From Cladorhizidae sp. MBARI D1340-BT2 (Eukaryota > Porifera > Demospongiae > Poecilosclerida > Cladorhizidae): a stretch of 64,000 nucleotides of DNA. The DNA lies in the NCBI GenBank assembly GCA_028752905.1, contig JAQNBH010000011.1:34679396-34743395 (forward strand), given 5' to 3'. Within the stretch, counting starts at the first letter, position 1. Each line of letters starts with the position of its first letter. The position numbers were made by a program, and so were the translations under genes. The notes beneath the pieces are model-generated. The model did no database searches and had not been told where the DNA came from. It was given only the letters and a program-made list of their open reading frames with translations. Shown one piece after another: positions 1-14,200 of the stretch.

Positions 1-1574
1 TTAGACAGTGGCAAAAGTTTGCGGCAAAAACATCCACTGACCTTCAAATCAAAATAAAGTGATAAAAAGAAATTAAATTCCACATCACCCAATATATTGA
101 ACAAACATCCTCACCTAGTAAAAAACACAAAACAAAGAAACTCAGGGTGGCCCAGGTACCAAATTAACCAGATTTCTTGAAAAGAACTCATGAAACCTGT
201 TGTTCATAATTCACCAGAAATCACATAATCCATGTCTACCTACTCCATTACAATGTCACCTGTTTGGCAGAAATTTTGTTCAAGTCAAATTAACTTGAAC
301 TTGTAATATTCCACCAGAATAAAACATGGATCAGGTGCATATAACATTGAAATCAAACATCCCTTCAGGACCTACAGGATAAAACCTGACGGCAGCTGTC
401 TGTTCTGCTCCTTCCACTTGAACTCAACAAAATCATCAATTGTAGACAATTATTTTTTCATTGATTTTGGGTAATGTCAGTTAGTTTCAGAGTATCTGTT
501 CTAGTGTTATAGAGCATATAAACACAATTAAGTTGGCCCACCTTGGTACCTGAGGCACTGAGGTTGAGATTTTAGTTATGGCAACAATCCTTAACTGTCG
601 GATTTACATAGGTGTAAAGGCTCAAGTACAAATCACTCAAGACAGATATGAATGACATTCATGATGATGAAGTTATTATGATCAGCAATCTGTCACACCA
701 TTTTGAGCCTGCAATTTTTAATATTGTTATTTTTAATAGTGGACTGTATTATTTATTCTAAATTTAGTTGTAATTCTGTATTCGTAATGAACAAATGTAA
801 TTATTTCTCTTTGATTTCTCCAATAGGTTGGATCTTTGTATATCATAATTATGTTTGTATGTAATAATATCATGCATTTTGAACTAGTGTATGAGTGGTT
901 TTAATACAATTAACATTTTTGTGACATTTAAAAAATATAAAGACTAGCTTTCAATCTTGTATGATTTGTTTGTTTTATTCATTAAAAACATATCATGAGT
1001 TGTTAAGTATAAGAATTTATCATTTTAGCTAAATCACATAGAGGTTAATGTGAACAGTGAGGGTTAATATGGAATCAGGTTCAAGCTACGTCCAGGTAGA
1101 ATTTGAAATCGATTTAAGAATACCATTGAGGTAGTAACTTGAATTCCTTACACTGGGATTGTTGGCATGACTAGGTTCCTCCCCTGCTACAGTGGTAGAG
1201 TTGCGTTTTGACATTGAGCTTCAAACTTTTCTGCTGATGAAGCAAACAGGAGTGTTAAAAATGTAGCAGAATAGAATCTATCTAGAGAGAGTAAGCTTTG
1301 CTATACCTGTCATCAGGATTATCGTATTCCTAAAGCCATTACCATAGTTGGCCGGACTAATAATTATAGCTTCACTTTTTGGGAAAATTTGTTTTGTGAG
1401 GCTCATTATAGTAACTAGGACATTAATGCATTAATGTGTCACTTGATTATGATGCAACCTCAACAATATATAGTTGACTCTAATAAATTTTTTAACACTT
1501 GACATGCATCCACCGAAAGCAATTCAGTGAGTGTGACTGCTTCTAGTAATGTGTTGACTTAGTTTGTCCAGCAA
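1..1574. other. No recognisable gene
   Basis: This is AT-rich sequence without a long open frame, a domain I recognise or a clear repeat. It lies downstream of the kinase gene, whose stop is at 4959. Confidence 0.5.
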
Positions 1575-1912
1575 TGGAGAAGCCACATCAGTCACTCACT
1601 TTTAACTTCCCAAAGTGAAACTTTGGGAATAAGAATGTAATATATCGTCCATTCCTGACATCTTGATTTGCTACTTGTCCATGGCTTCACAATGAGGAAG
1701 GCTCAGACTAATTTTTTGGCTACATCGGTGTTCAAGAAGCTATGAAACAAAAGAGATTAAGGTCTTCGGTAGTAAGCCAAATTATTGGAGAATTTGGTTA
1801 CATGAACTGTAAGGATGCTTTTAGGAAACATGAAACTAGTGAATGCCATTGAGCTGCTAGTGAGTTGATTATTAATCTTCCATCTAAAGTATATAATGTA
1901 GGTAAATGGGTT
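1575..1912 (+). pseudogene. hAT transposase N-terminal (TTF zinc finger) relic
   Basis: Read across frameshifts, the plus strand gives the pattern of the TTF-type zinc finger of hAT/ZMYM1-like transposases: NFPKVKLW, then VIYRSF, LTSWFATCPWL, and FGYMNCKDAFRKHETSECH followed by an in-frame stop. This corresponds to the family pattern of an F-PK-FG start, a W-HYD-like stretch and a final H-x(n)-C-H. Several frameshifts and stops show it is dead. The C-terminal half of the same transposase type appears separately at 54190-54560. The assignment rests on motif recall, not a search. Confidence 0.55.
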
Positions 1913-2214
1913 TTTATACTCTTTAAGTGACTGTTAGCCTTTTCTTCTTCCAAAGGGGAGAACTTTTTACCAAAAGCAGTTTCTCTCATTTAAATGTTAA
2001 AAAGGAACCTAATGTTCCCATTTTGACAAGAATGAGCTATTTCCGACAGTTTTTCCACAAAACACTCAAAAACATCCCAATTGGAGTAAAAAAGAGCGTC
2101 TTTCAGTTAACAACCATGCCATGCCTTGAAAATCATTACTTTTCTTGCATGTTAGGGCCTACCATTTTCAAGGTATTACAATGAAAACTGAGGAAGGAAG
2201 CGAGCCAAGACAAA

Positions 2215-2502
2215 GTTGGGGTTAAAAATATGCAGTGGGTATCCCAAATGCAAAAGGGAGCTTGTGGTACATATGGTAAGAGAAGAGTACACTAATGGAA
2301 AGTTTTCTTTCACTATAAAATATATGACTAATTATATAAAGCAATTTTTTCTTAGGCTATGTGGATGTCCTCTTTGCTGAACTCTGGAATGGAAAACCAC
2401 AGTTCTATGCCAACATCCTGTATTCCATCTCCACCTCCAATGAGTAGCATTCTTGAACAAGCAGACAAGAAAAAGGCAGCTGCAGATCTCAGAGCATATT
2501 AA
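2215..2502 (+). other. Possible two-exon 3' end of an unknown plus-strand gene
   Basis: A short open stretch ends at 2275 with GT donor GTAAGA, and a T-rich acceptor TTTTTTCTTAG ends at 2355. Joined in phase, the product reads KNMQWVSQMQKGACGTYG, then YVDVLFAELWNGKPQFYANI, and stops at 2445-2447. A second frame from the same acceptor is also open, to 2502. Neither matches a family I know. The support is only the splice signals and the phase match, so this may be chance or transposon-derived. Confidence 0.2.
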
Positions 2503-4958
2503 CAAAACTATGGCATAAGGTATTACTATTCTCATGATAAAGTCGGTTACTTAAATCAAGTCTATGTTTGGAAGGGAAATGTGTCTCTGATTTTCTTTAC
2601 ATCACAACATGGGAATACAACTTGGATTTCTTGTCCCAACCAGCCCCCAGCACCATCTTGTCAACTAGAAATAAGCTGAGTACCTGTACTTCCTACACAA
2701 AGAAAAAACAGAATGTTAAAAGGAAGTGTTAGAATTATATCACATCTGCCTTATTCGTGCACTGTTGATGGATGTGATCCAACCCCATATTGTTGACGGT
2801 ATTGATAATAGGTTGTTTGACGGAGCATAATATTCAGGCACACAGACTTGAAGCCTGTATGGTCTGTGATGCAAATCATACTTGAATTGTCTGGTTCATT
2901 CATTATTACTAGAACACTGGACACTTTGGTGAAGCAAACACACTCTTAACTGGTGTGGCCACATGTGCACCTAAAAAAAGTTTGCTGTATTAAAGAATAT
3001 TGCTCTAGCTAGCTACTATACAGCTAGATATTCTTATGATAAATTTGCAAGTCGATCGTTATAATCAGGAGTTGAATCTCCAGACTGAGAGGGATCGGAT
3101 TCATCATCACTGATATTAGGTTCATATCTAGGAAGGTGATATGGTGTATTCAATATCCTCTGGAAAACAGGATACATTTCCTTTAAAATATCTTATTTTA
3201 TTTTAGCAACAAGCAGAAAAATTGCTGGCTTCATTTTGTTTGAACTGTTCAATCTAACAACACCAAAGTTAGACTTTAAAAAGAACTATGATGTCATGAA
3301 TATCTAAAGCACTCTATTTAGAGTATGTGGTAGAAAAACCAACCTTAGTGGTCAGTTCTCTGCACACTTTGCTAGTATAACATTTGGCAAAGGGTCTGGC
3401 TATCCAAGACTAGTTCAGGGAGGCATGTCATGAACTTGGGATTAGCCATCAACTGCTCTGGCTATCTGCTATATGGTATATTTCACCTGAAAAAAGAGTA
3501 TGAAAACAAGAATTGGCATAGCCATTTAAATCATGCAAAACTATGCTACCATTTATATTTACAGTGCTTTGATATTATAATACCAAAGCACTCACTAAAT
3601 GGGGAATGAGATTCCCCAAAAGAATCCAATTGTAGTCTGTGCTTAACCAGAAAAAAAAGTTCGCCAAGCCTTATAACAGCAGTTGTTCACAGCGAAAGAA
3701 ATGAATGGTCAGTCATTTACAGAAAGAAAGGATCGTCTTTTATAGGCTAGGGCTAGGGCTAGGGTAATTATAAGCATTCTGGTTTGCTGATGTTTGCATT
3801 ACGGTTAAATCATGTCGAATTAATGATTAACTTATCAGAATATTTACTATTTAAACAGTTAGCAGGATGCCTTTATGCAAAACAGCAGCTTTTTTTTTAC
3901 TCGCAGCATTGGCTGGTGTGCTGAATATGGACTGCAAAATATGCTTCTATACATGTATTCCCCACGAATTTGTAGTTCTAACTGATGTCCTATCATGCTA
4001 GATGATGGTATGTGTGATGCCATAATATCTATACCATCAACACCTAGTTGGTAATATAATCCTTCCCAGCCTCTAGTGCTAACTAAAATTCTAGCTATTT
4101 TGTGGTAAAAGAAAATAATCTAAGGTATTGTAAAATGCATAAACTCCAGGGAAGTATCTCCCTCCAAACCTCGCGTGAAAAATTTACAAAGCAAGTTGTC
4201 CATCAGGTGAGAATTTAATGCCCGCTCAACTAATCTTTTCATAGATGAGCAGGTCAAGACTCTATTTTGATGATTCTCTCTATTACTTATCCATTGGTTC
4301 ATTATTGTATTATCATAACAAAATAACAGGATGGAATAAGATTCAGCGCCAAAGCAAGCATAATTATTTAAATCACTCTCATCTTACTTATTACCATTCA
4401 TGGGTATGATTATCACAGTACAAGTTCCATTTTACCAGACCTTGAGATTATGTGTAGCATTTAATTTTTAACAGATTAATTCATGCCCATTCAGAACAGA
4501 TTGGACTTGCTGGAGATAAAACACCAATAAATATAATATGATGAGAGCTCTATTCTTATGCTAAGTAATGCTGCAAAGGAAGATTATATGAGATAATAGG
4601 TAGTGTTCAGAAAGGGGCAGGGCCCCCTAACTAACACACCATATAAAACACACTATCAGTTTTGGCAGTTGAACTGCTTTAGCTGCTATCTGTTGATGCC
4701 ATGGTGACATTATGGTAATTATGAATACCATAAAAAATTCAAAGAAAGATGATTCAGTACAATTATGTATATATTAACAACATGAATTCATAAAGAAAAT
4801 ATTATAAAAATGATTATTTTATACAAGACTTATATTTATGCTTTTATATTCGACAGATACATCATTGTTATTACTAAACTAAGAAAAAGACTAGCTCTTT
4901 TTGTATTGTGTATAATAGTACAAACATTATTGCAAGAAAAATCCGAATAGATCTAGCT
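2503..4958. other. 3' flank of the kinase gene, no gene seen
   Basis: This is AT-rich sequence with only short open frames. The 3' UTR of the minus-strand kinase gene must begin just below 4959, but I saw no clear AATAAA-type signal on that strand. A short CTAGGG run near 3746-3763 is too small to matter. Confidence 0.5.
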
Positions 4959-5238
4959 CTAAACTGACGAACATTTAGTAGTCATGTATCCAGTATCCTT
5001 GTCAATAGCTGTACTTTCCATCAGCTCTATGGTATCGATGTATCCACAGTCTATGGCAGTGTTCTGAATGGTTATTGCACCACTAGTTGCAGGAAACTGC
5101 TCTGGAATGGTGCATTCACCGAAACACGTGTATTCAGCATTGATTTCCAGGAGCAATGAAACAAGAGCAACCAAATCCCTGAAATTAGGCCTGTTCTCTG
5201 GTTTCAGCTCCCAACACTTCAGTATAACTTCACTAAAC
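4959..5238 (-). CDS. RTK exon 27: kinase end and C-terminal tail
   Basis: 280 nt including the TAG stop, acceptor TGGTTTCAG. It encodes [19 protein letters not shown], which closes the kinase domain, then a tail of about 60 residues with tyrosines in AEYTCF, CGYIDT and TGYMTT. The last two are plausible SH2-docking sites (inference). Confidence 0.93.
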
Positions 5239-8200
5239 CTGAAACCAAAGGAAGTATGTTGGTTTTATGGTAAAATAATGTAGTGTATAAAAATTGCTGA
5301 ACGAAAAAATTATCAGCTTGATAACGTTGAATTTTATATTCTTATCTGTTATATGTTGACAACAAACCCCTCCAACTCCAATAATCCAAGTGCTAACATA
5401 ATTAAATTGCTAGGAGTATGATATGGAATGGTTTGTAATGAAATAGTCTAAATAACATGAACAATGTGCAAAACTGCATGAGGCAGAGTTGATTACAAAA
5501 ACTGTGCTATCACATGTCAGATATTTCAGAAATGATTTCATTTCTCGACCAAAATAATAACATGACTAACTTATCAATGTGGTATGCACATGCTTATTAG
5601 TTAGAGCATGTCCAAAATTGTAACACTTTTTTCGCTGCTATACCAATAGTCTCAAAGCTCTATAACCATTTACAAAAATGTGACTTTTTAAGTAACAAGT
5701 ATTATCTAGTGTCAAAATGTCTCGTAAAGTGGAGATGAGTAGTGACATCTATAATTTCATTGGAAAAAATTGATAGAGAGTGGTGCACCTCTATATCGAC
5801 AACAAGGTGAGAGATGTAAATCTTGAAAGGATTATTTTTTTATGTTCCTCGGTCTTCAACATGGCAATTGATACTGTGCAATACATAAGCTAAATGTTGG
5901 ACATGTGAGAAAAAGATTACCTTGTGGTTTCAATTACTTATGATATAAAATTTATTGCTCACATTTTTTGAGAGCATGCTATGTTATTAGGTTTATCCAT
6001 TCTATATCCATCCTCCAGCATAGGACAGAGATCTCTTGCATTGATTCCAGCGTAGGGGATCTTTCCAACGCTGAATAACTCCCAGCAGGTCACACCATAG
6101 GACCACTATTAGTATTATCACATAAATATAATACATCACAAACCAATGCAATTATTAAATGCTGTTTGATAATAGCATAAGTGCATTGCCCCTAGAGCAA
6201 ATACCCCAGATTTAAGAATAAATACTCTACAGACGTACCACATCAGTTTTCTCAGAGAATATCCCATCTCCTAAACTTTCTGGAGCCATCCACTTAAAAG
6301 GTAGCTTTACACCCTTTTCCAGCTGTCTGAAGTAGTCCTTGGATGGGTTGATTGATTCAGAAAGACCAAAATCAGAGACTTTAACCACAAGGTGGAAGTC
6401 AACCCTAGAATATGACCCATTGAAGAGATAACATGTCAAGATAGTAATCTTTAGCTGCACAACAAAAGGAAACAAACTGTTTCTGAGCTGACCTAGTTAG
6501 ATGCAGTACCATAAGCAGGATTATTAAGAACAGATTATGTTTTGTGACAATACATCTCCTATGGCCCTATATTGTTTACGCTATCCTTTCCAATGTGGAA
6601 GATCTTGCAATGTCCAAGCATTTTGAGATATTTATTACATGGCAAACTTTAATAGCAGCGCAATACACAAGAAACTCTATTATGTTAAAATTTCCACAAA
6701 TCTCTGATTTGAGACCCAAATATAGTCTCTACTGCAGTTGCAGGCGCAATCAGCTTAGATAATATTGCATGATCAGTACCAATTTTGCTGACCCTGTTGA
6801 AAAAGTGCTTGAGGACATGGATGAGCTTGAGCCTACCTAAACTGGAAAAAAAATCCAGCAGATTCGAAGTAAGAAGAAAGAAAAATGGATTTACACAGCT
6901 AAGCTAGAATGTGCTACATGTTTAGCAATGGACAAGAAAAAGGATGATGGAATGTCATTTTGTCATAGCTAATTAATGCAGTGGCATACTCTAGTTATGG
7001 AGGTGATATCCACCATTTTTATGATACAGGAACCATTATCAAATCTCGTAAGGTTAATACATGTACTGCCTCTGTCTATGGACAGAGAGAACTGGCTACA
7101 TAGTTGCATATCTAGGAATGTTAATTAAAGATGAGATAATAATGATGGAGGGTGCACTAGAGACACTGAATATTGTTAGGAGTGAAAACTTTTCCTTTGA
7201 CAAGTTCTTGTCAGCTTCAGCTGATAAATGCTAGAGCATGTCATGAATATTCTGCCTACACTTATGGTAGAACAAAGAGATCCTGACAAGAGAGAGTGTA
7301 CGAGCTGACAAAACCAACTGTGAAACATCAAAGAGTTAGTAGACTAGAACCTGATTGAACAATATGTAGTGTGAAATCTGTGTTAACCTTTTAAGGTCTG
7401 ACTTGGCCCTGGGCTGGCAGCCTATTTAAAAGCACCAGCCTTGGAGCTAAGGGCGTGACTGAGTTGGATTGTAAGTTGTCATTGATAATCCCTATTTTAT
7501 AGAATCTACAACACTGGTGGCAGCTGCAAGGAGATGTTCCCCAATCATAGCAGACTCGGCCTCCAGAAGCTAACGAGAGATGTCAGCAATGAGAATAAAA
7601 ACAACCAAAGGCTCCAAAGCTGAAGCTGACCTATCCAGTTTGTGAAACACAGTACTAGACTACTGACATTTCCTGTGAGGATTCCACTGTCACACCTGCA
7701 TTGTGTGATATGGGACAAATCCTGATGATGATGGATGCAATGGAACTGCGGAGGGAAAAGGCTGAGAAACGAGAGAAAGCAGAGGCCAGAGAGAGAGCAG
7801 AGGCCAGAGAGAGAGCAGAGGAGCGAGAAAGATGAGACAAAGCAGAGGCCAGAGAGCTAGCAGTAGAGAGAGAAAAGTGAGAGAAGCAGAGAGAAAAGTA
7901 TGAGGAGGAGGGGAGATGCATGGATGAGGAGTGCTGGATGACAATGTTGAAGGCCAGCCAAGCATTAGCAACCCAGAACCTGGCTCAGATGGAATATGTT
8001 CGACAGCAGGAGAAGAAGAGCTGGACCACACTGTTCCAAGCCTCACAGGAAGAGAGATGACAGGACAGAGAAGAGGATGCCAACCGGAGGATAGAGGAGA
8101 GTGGGAACGGACATCCCCAAGCTGGCGACTCTGATAGACCTCAGTGACTTGAAATCCTTCCTCAATAGTTTGGAGGGACAGATTCAACTGTTCGAGGTGC

Positions 8201-11200
8201 ATCCAAACTACGTGCGGGCCAACCTGCTCCCCCTCCTTGACCCAGCCTCTCTCCACTTCCAGGTAGGAATGACAGTCGACACAAAGTCTGACTTCCGGAC
8301 TGCACTGCTGGACTTCCATGGTATCGTATCACCCTCAGCCACTACCGAGTGCGATAGCGGGACATGAAGATGCAAGTAAATGAGATGTGTCAGCAGGTAT
8401 GCCAAGAGATGGGATCAGCAGATGCCACTGGAGGTGGGAAAACATCAGTTAGTAGAAGCCCAGAAGAGCGACCCCACTCTGGAGATCTGCAGGAGGAGAA
8501 GCACTGTCCTAAACCCACCTTTTTTCTATCAGGATGACATCCTGTGGAGAGAATGGATGCCCCCAAAGCAGACAGAAATGCTGCACCAGGTTATACTCCA
8601 CGAGGTATACAGAGAGACGGCTCTGCATATGGCACACTTGGCACCATGGGCCGGCCACTTTGGGAGAACCAAAACTGTTAACAGACTATTGAGACAGTTT
8701 TTCTGGCCAGGCATCTGAGGAGAAGTAGAAGACCTCTGCAAGAGATGCCAGACTTGCCAGCACACATCCAAGGGAATAGTACGTAAGGCACTCCTCATTC
8801 CCTTACCTGTTGTTTCACAACCTTTCAGCAGGCTGGCAATGGACATAGTGGGTCCACTGCTGCAGACAGAGGAGGGCTATATATTTATTCTGACTATGTG
8901 CAACTATGGGACATGCCATCCAGAAGCCTTCCTCTGAAGACCACAACAAGCAGTGATGTTGCAGATGCTCTGGTGGAGATGTTCTCTAGAGTGAGGTTCC
9001 CTGACAAGATTCTCTCTGACAGGGGCTCCAACTTCTGCAGCGAACTGATGGAGGAATTCCTACGGATGTTCGGGGTGTCCCACATCAAGACTACAGCCTA
9101 TCATCCAGAGACAGATAAAATGGTAGAGTGCTACAATGCGACCCTAAAGAGTGGCCTCCATAAGTTTGTCGATAGGATTGAAGTGCAGCGGCACAAGACT
9201 GTTCCTTACTTACTTTTTACATTCTGTGAGATTCCCCACCAAGCACAGGGTTCAGTACATTTGAACTAATGTATTGGAGGAATCCCTGAGGGCCACTAGA
9301 CGTGTTGCAGGAACAGCGGAGGGAGCTGACCAAGTGTAAGCAGAGTTTTGTTTACTTTCTACTCGACACCTACAAGAAGTTAGAGGCAGCTCGAGACCTG
9401 GCCTGCACAACTATGTTGGAGGAGAAGGACAAAATGAAGACCTGGTATGACAGGACAGCTCGTGAATGCTGCTTCCAGGTGGATGACCTAGTCCTGGTAC
9501 TACTGCCCTTCTCAAAGTTGCTGGCCAGGTGGCAAGGATCATATCCTATCTAAAATAAACGAAGCCATACTACATATAAGGTCAAGACAGGTAGGAGCAG
9601 CAGAACATTTCATATGAATATGTTGGCCCGGTGGGAGTCACCATCAGCGGTTTGCCTCCTCAGTGAGACATCCCTACCACGAGTTTGAGGAGATTACGAC
9701 CTGGAATGATCAACCTACAACCCACCAAACCCACAACTCTAACAGAACCAGCACGACGAGATGAGCAGACTTTTGGACGCACACAAAAGAGTGTTCTAGG
9801 ACCACCCGGGGAGAACTACTGTTGCAGCAATAGACATTAACACAGGTGATGCAAAACACATCAGTTCTCCCCCATGCTGCTTGCTTCAAGCACGAATGGC
9901 GAAGTACAAAAAAGAATTTGGAGACCTCCTGCGAGCAGGCCTCATCCGAGTGAGTAGAAGCCCATGGGCAGCCCCGATAATTCTGCCCAAGAAGGACGGG
10001 TAACTTCGCCTTTGTGTGGACCATCAGAAGTTGAATGCTGTAACCTGTTCACACCTCTTCTCAATGCCAAGAGTGGAAGAGTTGATGGCTTAGCGGGAGC
10101 CAGCTACATCACCACATTGGATCTGACCGAAGGCTACTGGCAGAGGCCAAAGAGAAAACCACCTTCACATTTCCATTTGGTATGTATGAGTTTTTAGTGA
10201 TGCCATTCGACTTATGGGGGCCCCGTCCACGTTCCAGAGGATGATGAACTCCTTGTTCGGAGATGTGCTACACCATGTCTCGGCCGATGTTGTAATTTTC
10301 AACAGAGAATGGAATTGTCAGGAAAACCGTACATCCTGACTGATGTCGCCAACCGACCACCAGACATCACGGCTCCATCCCTGAACAACCGAGAAAGAGA
10401 GCAACCACAACAAGAAAACCATCACACGCTCTCCACACACACACCAGATGTTGTGGACACCACAAAGACCACAGCGCCACTGAGTCTGATTGAGCACCCA
10501 ATTGCTCACCACTGATGTTACGTCAGAACAGCACTAGAATAGGACCTTATATGGATATATTATGTGATAGAGTATTTTGTGACATTGTGTTTTAGCTAGC
10601 CTATAAAAAGGATTGATGTTAGCTAGGTTATTTAGATACTGCAATGTAGACTGAAAGCGAGCTTAAGATACAGCCAACAGCACCGAGAACTTCACTTGTA
10701 AACTATAGATACTAGTTTGTAATACTGTTGTGTATTACTATTCTCTTGCATTATCTCATTACTAATAATATTTAACTATTGTTAGTTCTTATTTGTAAGG
10801 TAACTAAATTCTTACCTTGAGGAATCCAGCATCTACCAGGTGGGTAGGGTGGCTGAGTTTGGTTTGGGTTGCAGGACGTCAAGTGGAGACCGAGCATCCC
10901 TTACGACATCTGGAAAGACAGGTATCGAGGTGTGCAGATTAAATAGTTCTGCATAGCCAGAAGGCCTGGTGCATTTCCACGACACTGGTGGCAGCGGTGG
11001 GATCTCAAGTGCTGAGACCCAAGACTATATCTCAAAGAGTGAGATAAGGATTCACTAGGGGTGTGAATTCCGAACAGACCCAAGATCTCTCAAGGAGTGT
11101 GAGTTCTAAACAGGGATAAGTACATTAATAGCTTATGAGTTTTACCTCTTCTGAGTGGAGAGAGAGAGTACTGAAGCTACAGATTTGGACCCGGACCGAC

Positions 11201-14200
11201 CAGGGGAGCCAATATACCAACGAATAGTTCTCCAAGAGAGAGAGACTAGAGGAAGAATATTCCTAACAAGAGAGGAAGAGAAGAACAGAAGCCGGGAAGT
11301 TGCCCAAGCGTTGCGGACGTTGCGCAGCTACGGTGTAAAAACGTAAGACTATTGGTGTTTTAGTTCTTCGGAACAACGTATATTTCTGTTGTATTCAGTT
11401 TAGTGGTTTTCTGTGCCACTATTACTTTGAGCTACCCGCGTGCGGGTTATTGTGTGTTCTAGTCCTTCGGGACCGCCGCATATTTCTGTTCTTATTCATT
11501 TCAGTAGTTATCTATACTACTATTATTATTTGTACTACCCGCAAAGCCGCGTAGCGCGAATAATTTAAATTTTTTCTCTTCTTATTATTTAAATTTTCAA
11601 CTTGAATATGCAGAACACAGGGAGACCAGGAGGAGATCGTCAACTGAGGAGTGGAGACCTTTTCAGAACCCCAGGCAGTGAACATGAAACACAGGAGGAG
11701 GTCCACCTGGAAGAAGGACCAGGGAGATCAGAAGTACCCATAAGCGGGACCCTACTTATGTCTCGCTTCATACAGGCAGAGGAGAGTAAATGCCAAAGGG
11801 AAGATGAGCGGGCGCATCGCGAAGCGAATGATCGTGAAGAACAAAGGAGAAGACAAGAGAGACAGGAGGACAGGATGGCTGAACTTATGCTGGGAATGCA
11901 GCAGGCCATCACCAGAACAGCTGGACACCCCCCAGCAGCAGTAGCACCAACACCACCGAAGTTACATTTACAAAAATATGTAGAGGGAGTGGATGACATG
12001 GGGGCCTACATAGATTTGTTCAGGGTGATAGCCACCGCAAATGCATGGCCACCTGGCCAATGGTGTATTTATTTGAGGAGTGCGCTCAGTGGTCAGGGCA
12101 TGTTAGCCGTATCTTCCCTCTCTCCTGCAGATCAGAACGACTTCGAGGTGGTCTGCCAGGTCCTGAGATCTACCTATCAGGTCACCTCGGAGTCATACAG
12201 GAGGAAGATCTTTGATCTACCATTTGACACTACCGCCCCTGAAGTTTGGTTCAGGGACAGACGTCAATTGATTGGGAGGTGGATTGAGGCAGAGGGTAAG
12301 AGTGTTTTCGAACTAATGTTATTCGAACTTACCATGCAGAAGCTACCCAGATGGCTGGAGACAAGGATGCGTCAGCAGAACCCAGAGAGCTACGAGGAGC
12401 TGACAGCAGCAGCCATTCGACACCTCAACATCCCGCGTGACAGGGACAGGGAGACTAACCACCCCACACAGAGAGGAAGAGGGACCATGCCTTCCAGGGA
12501 GAATAACCACCCCAGATATCCAGAACAGAGAGGAAGAGAACCAATGCCTTCCAGGGAGACTAACCACCCCACACAATTTAGGGAGCCACGAGAGAATGCG
12601 CGTCCCACCAATTACAACAACTTCCACCCCACACACCGAGGAACAGGTATGAGTAATGAGAATAATTACCAAAGGAGAGAACTTGAGTGTTTTCGGTGTG
12701 GGAAGAAGGGGCACTTTATGAAAGACTGCCGAGTGAAGTTGGAGAAAAGTAACAGTGCTCTAAGCCAGAGAGACAATTTACCAGAGTGGAGCAAGGAAGT
12801 ACAGATTAATGGTACACCAGTACAGGCCTTATTAGATACAGGTTGCACAAAGAGTGTGGTGCACCCCAGGTATGTGCATAAGGAAGATTACCTTCCCTGG
12901 ACCATCAGTTACAGGACAGCTAGCTCCACAGAAGCCCAGTTCCCTGCTGCCAAGGTCAGCATTCAATTGGGAGGGAAAGAAACAAACATGATAGTGGGTG
13001 TGAGCAAACATCTTTCTTGTGGTATGCTCATGGGTCATGATATTCCTTCTTTCAGACACTACCTGAGAGAGGCCCTGGACACGCCCAAGAAAGAAGAAAC
13101 AGCTCCACCCACCACCACCACTGAACAGGGATTAGTGACCACCAGAGCCCAGGAGAAGGCCCAGGCTCAGCAACAGGAAGAGGAAGCCCTGCAACAAGTA
13201 CAGGATGAGCCTGAAGTGCACCCACTGACCCCCAACGAAGATGAAGATGCCAACGAAGCGGAAGCTGAGCAGGAAGGAAGTGAAACACCCGCCCCATGTA
13301 ACCAAGTTACAGAGAAGTCAACTGGACTTAGCCACATCTCGCCCGAAGAGCTCCAAGCAGAGCAGCAGCGTGACCCAACCCTACGTAAGATCAGGGAGGG
13401 AATAGATGTGGGCAAGGGTAAATATTTTGTTGAAGAGAACCTAATTATGAGAGAACCCTACAAGGAGGGAGGGAAGAACCTGATTGTAGTCCCCCAGATA
13501 GCTAGGGACAAAGTCCTCAGACTGGCCCACACGTCCATAGTGGCGGGCCACTTTGAAAAAGAAAGAACTATGAGCATCATTAGGACACGGATGGACTGGC
13601 CAGGGCTGGCCAGAGATGTTCACATCCTGTGTCAGACCTGCCCTGTCTGTCAGAAGGCTAGTCCTGCCAGTGCAGCGCGAAACCCTCTACAACCTTTGCC
13701 TATTATAGGACAGCCCTTTTCCCGTGTGGCCATGGATATCTTTGGCCCCCTAGCAAGATCAAAGGGAGGGAATAAATACATATTGGTCCTGATGGATTAT
13801 TGTACGCGGTGGCCGGAAGCCTTTCCCTTGAGGAATGCCACCGCGGAGACAATTGCTGAGTGCCTAGTAGAAGTGATATCCCGGGTAGGATTGCCCGAAG
13901 AGCTGTTGACAGACAATGGAACTAATTTTGTGGGGAAAGTGATGACAAGGGTTTGTGAACTTACGGGGATACGGCAGATAAAGACTTCACCATATTATCC
14001 ACAAACAGATGGTATGGTGGAGCGCTTCAATTCCACTATGAAGCGTTTGCTCAGGAAAATAACTCAGAACACCTCAATTGAATGGGACAAATGTCTCCCC
14101 TTCATTTTGTGGGCTTACCGGGGAACCCCCCACAAGACAACAGGCTTTTCCCCTTATGAGCTTTTATATGGACGACCAATGAAGATGCCAATCGACCAGC

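Noticed and set aside
3746..3763. CTAGGG repeat as a telomere-like tract
   Set aside because: Only about three units and not the canonical animal repeat.
7655..8319. Two long minus-strand open frames (88 and 209 codons), leucine- and serine-rich
   Set aside because: They are antisense to the GA-rich Gag coiled-coil repeat of the outer gypsy element; the repeat alone keeps those frames open.
12343..13415. Several minus-strand open frames opposite the inner Gag
   Set aside because: They are shadows of the 1541-codon polyprotein, with biased composition and no domain.
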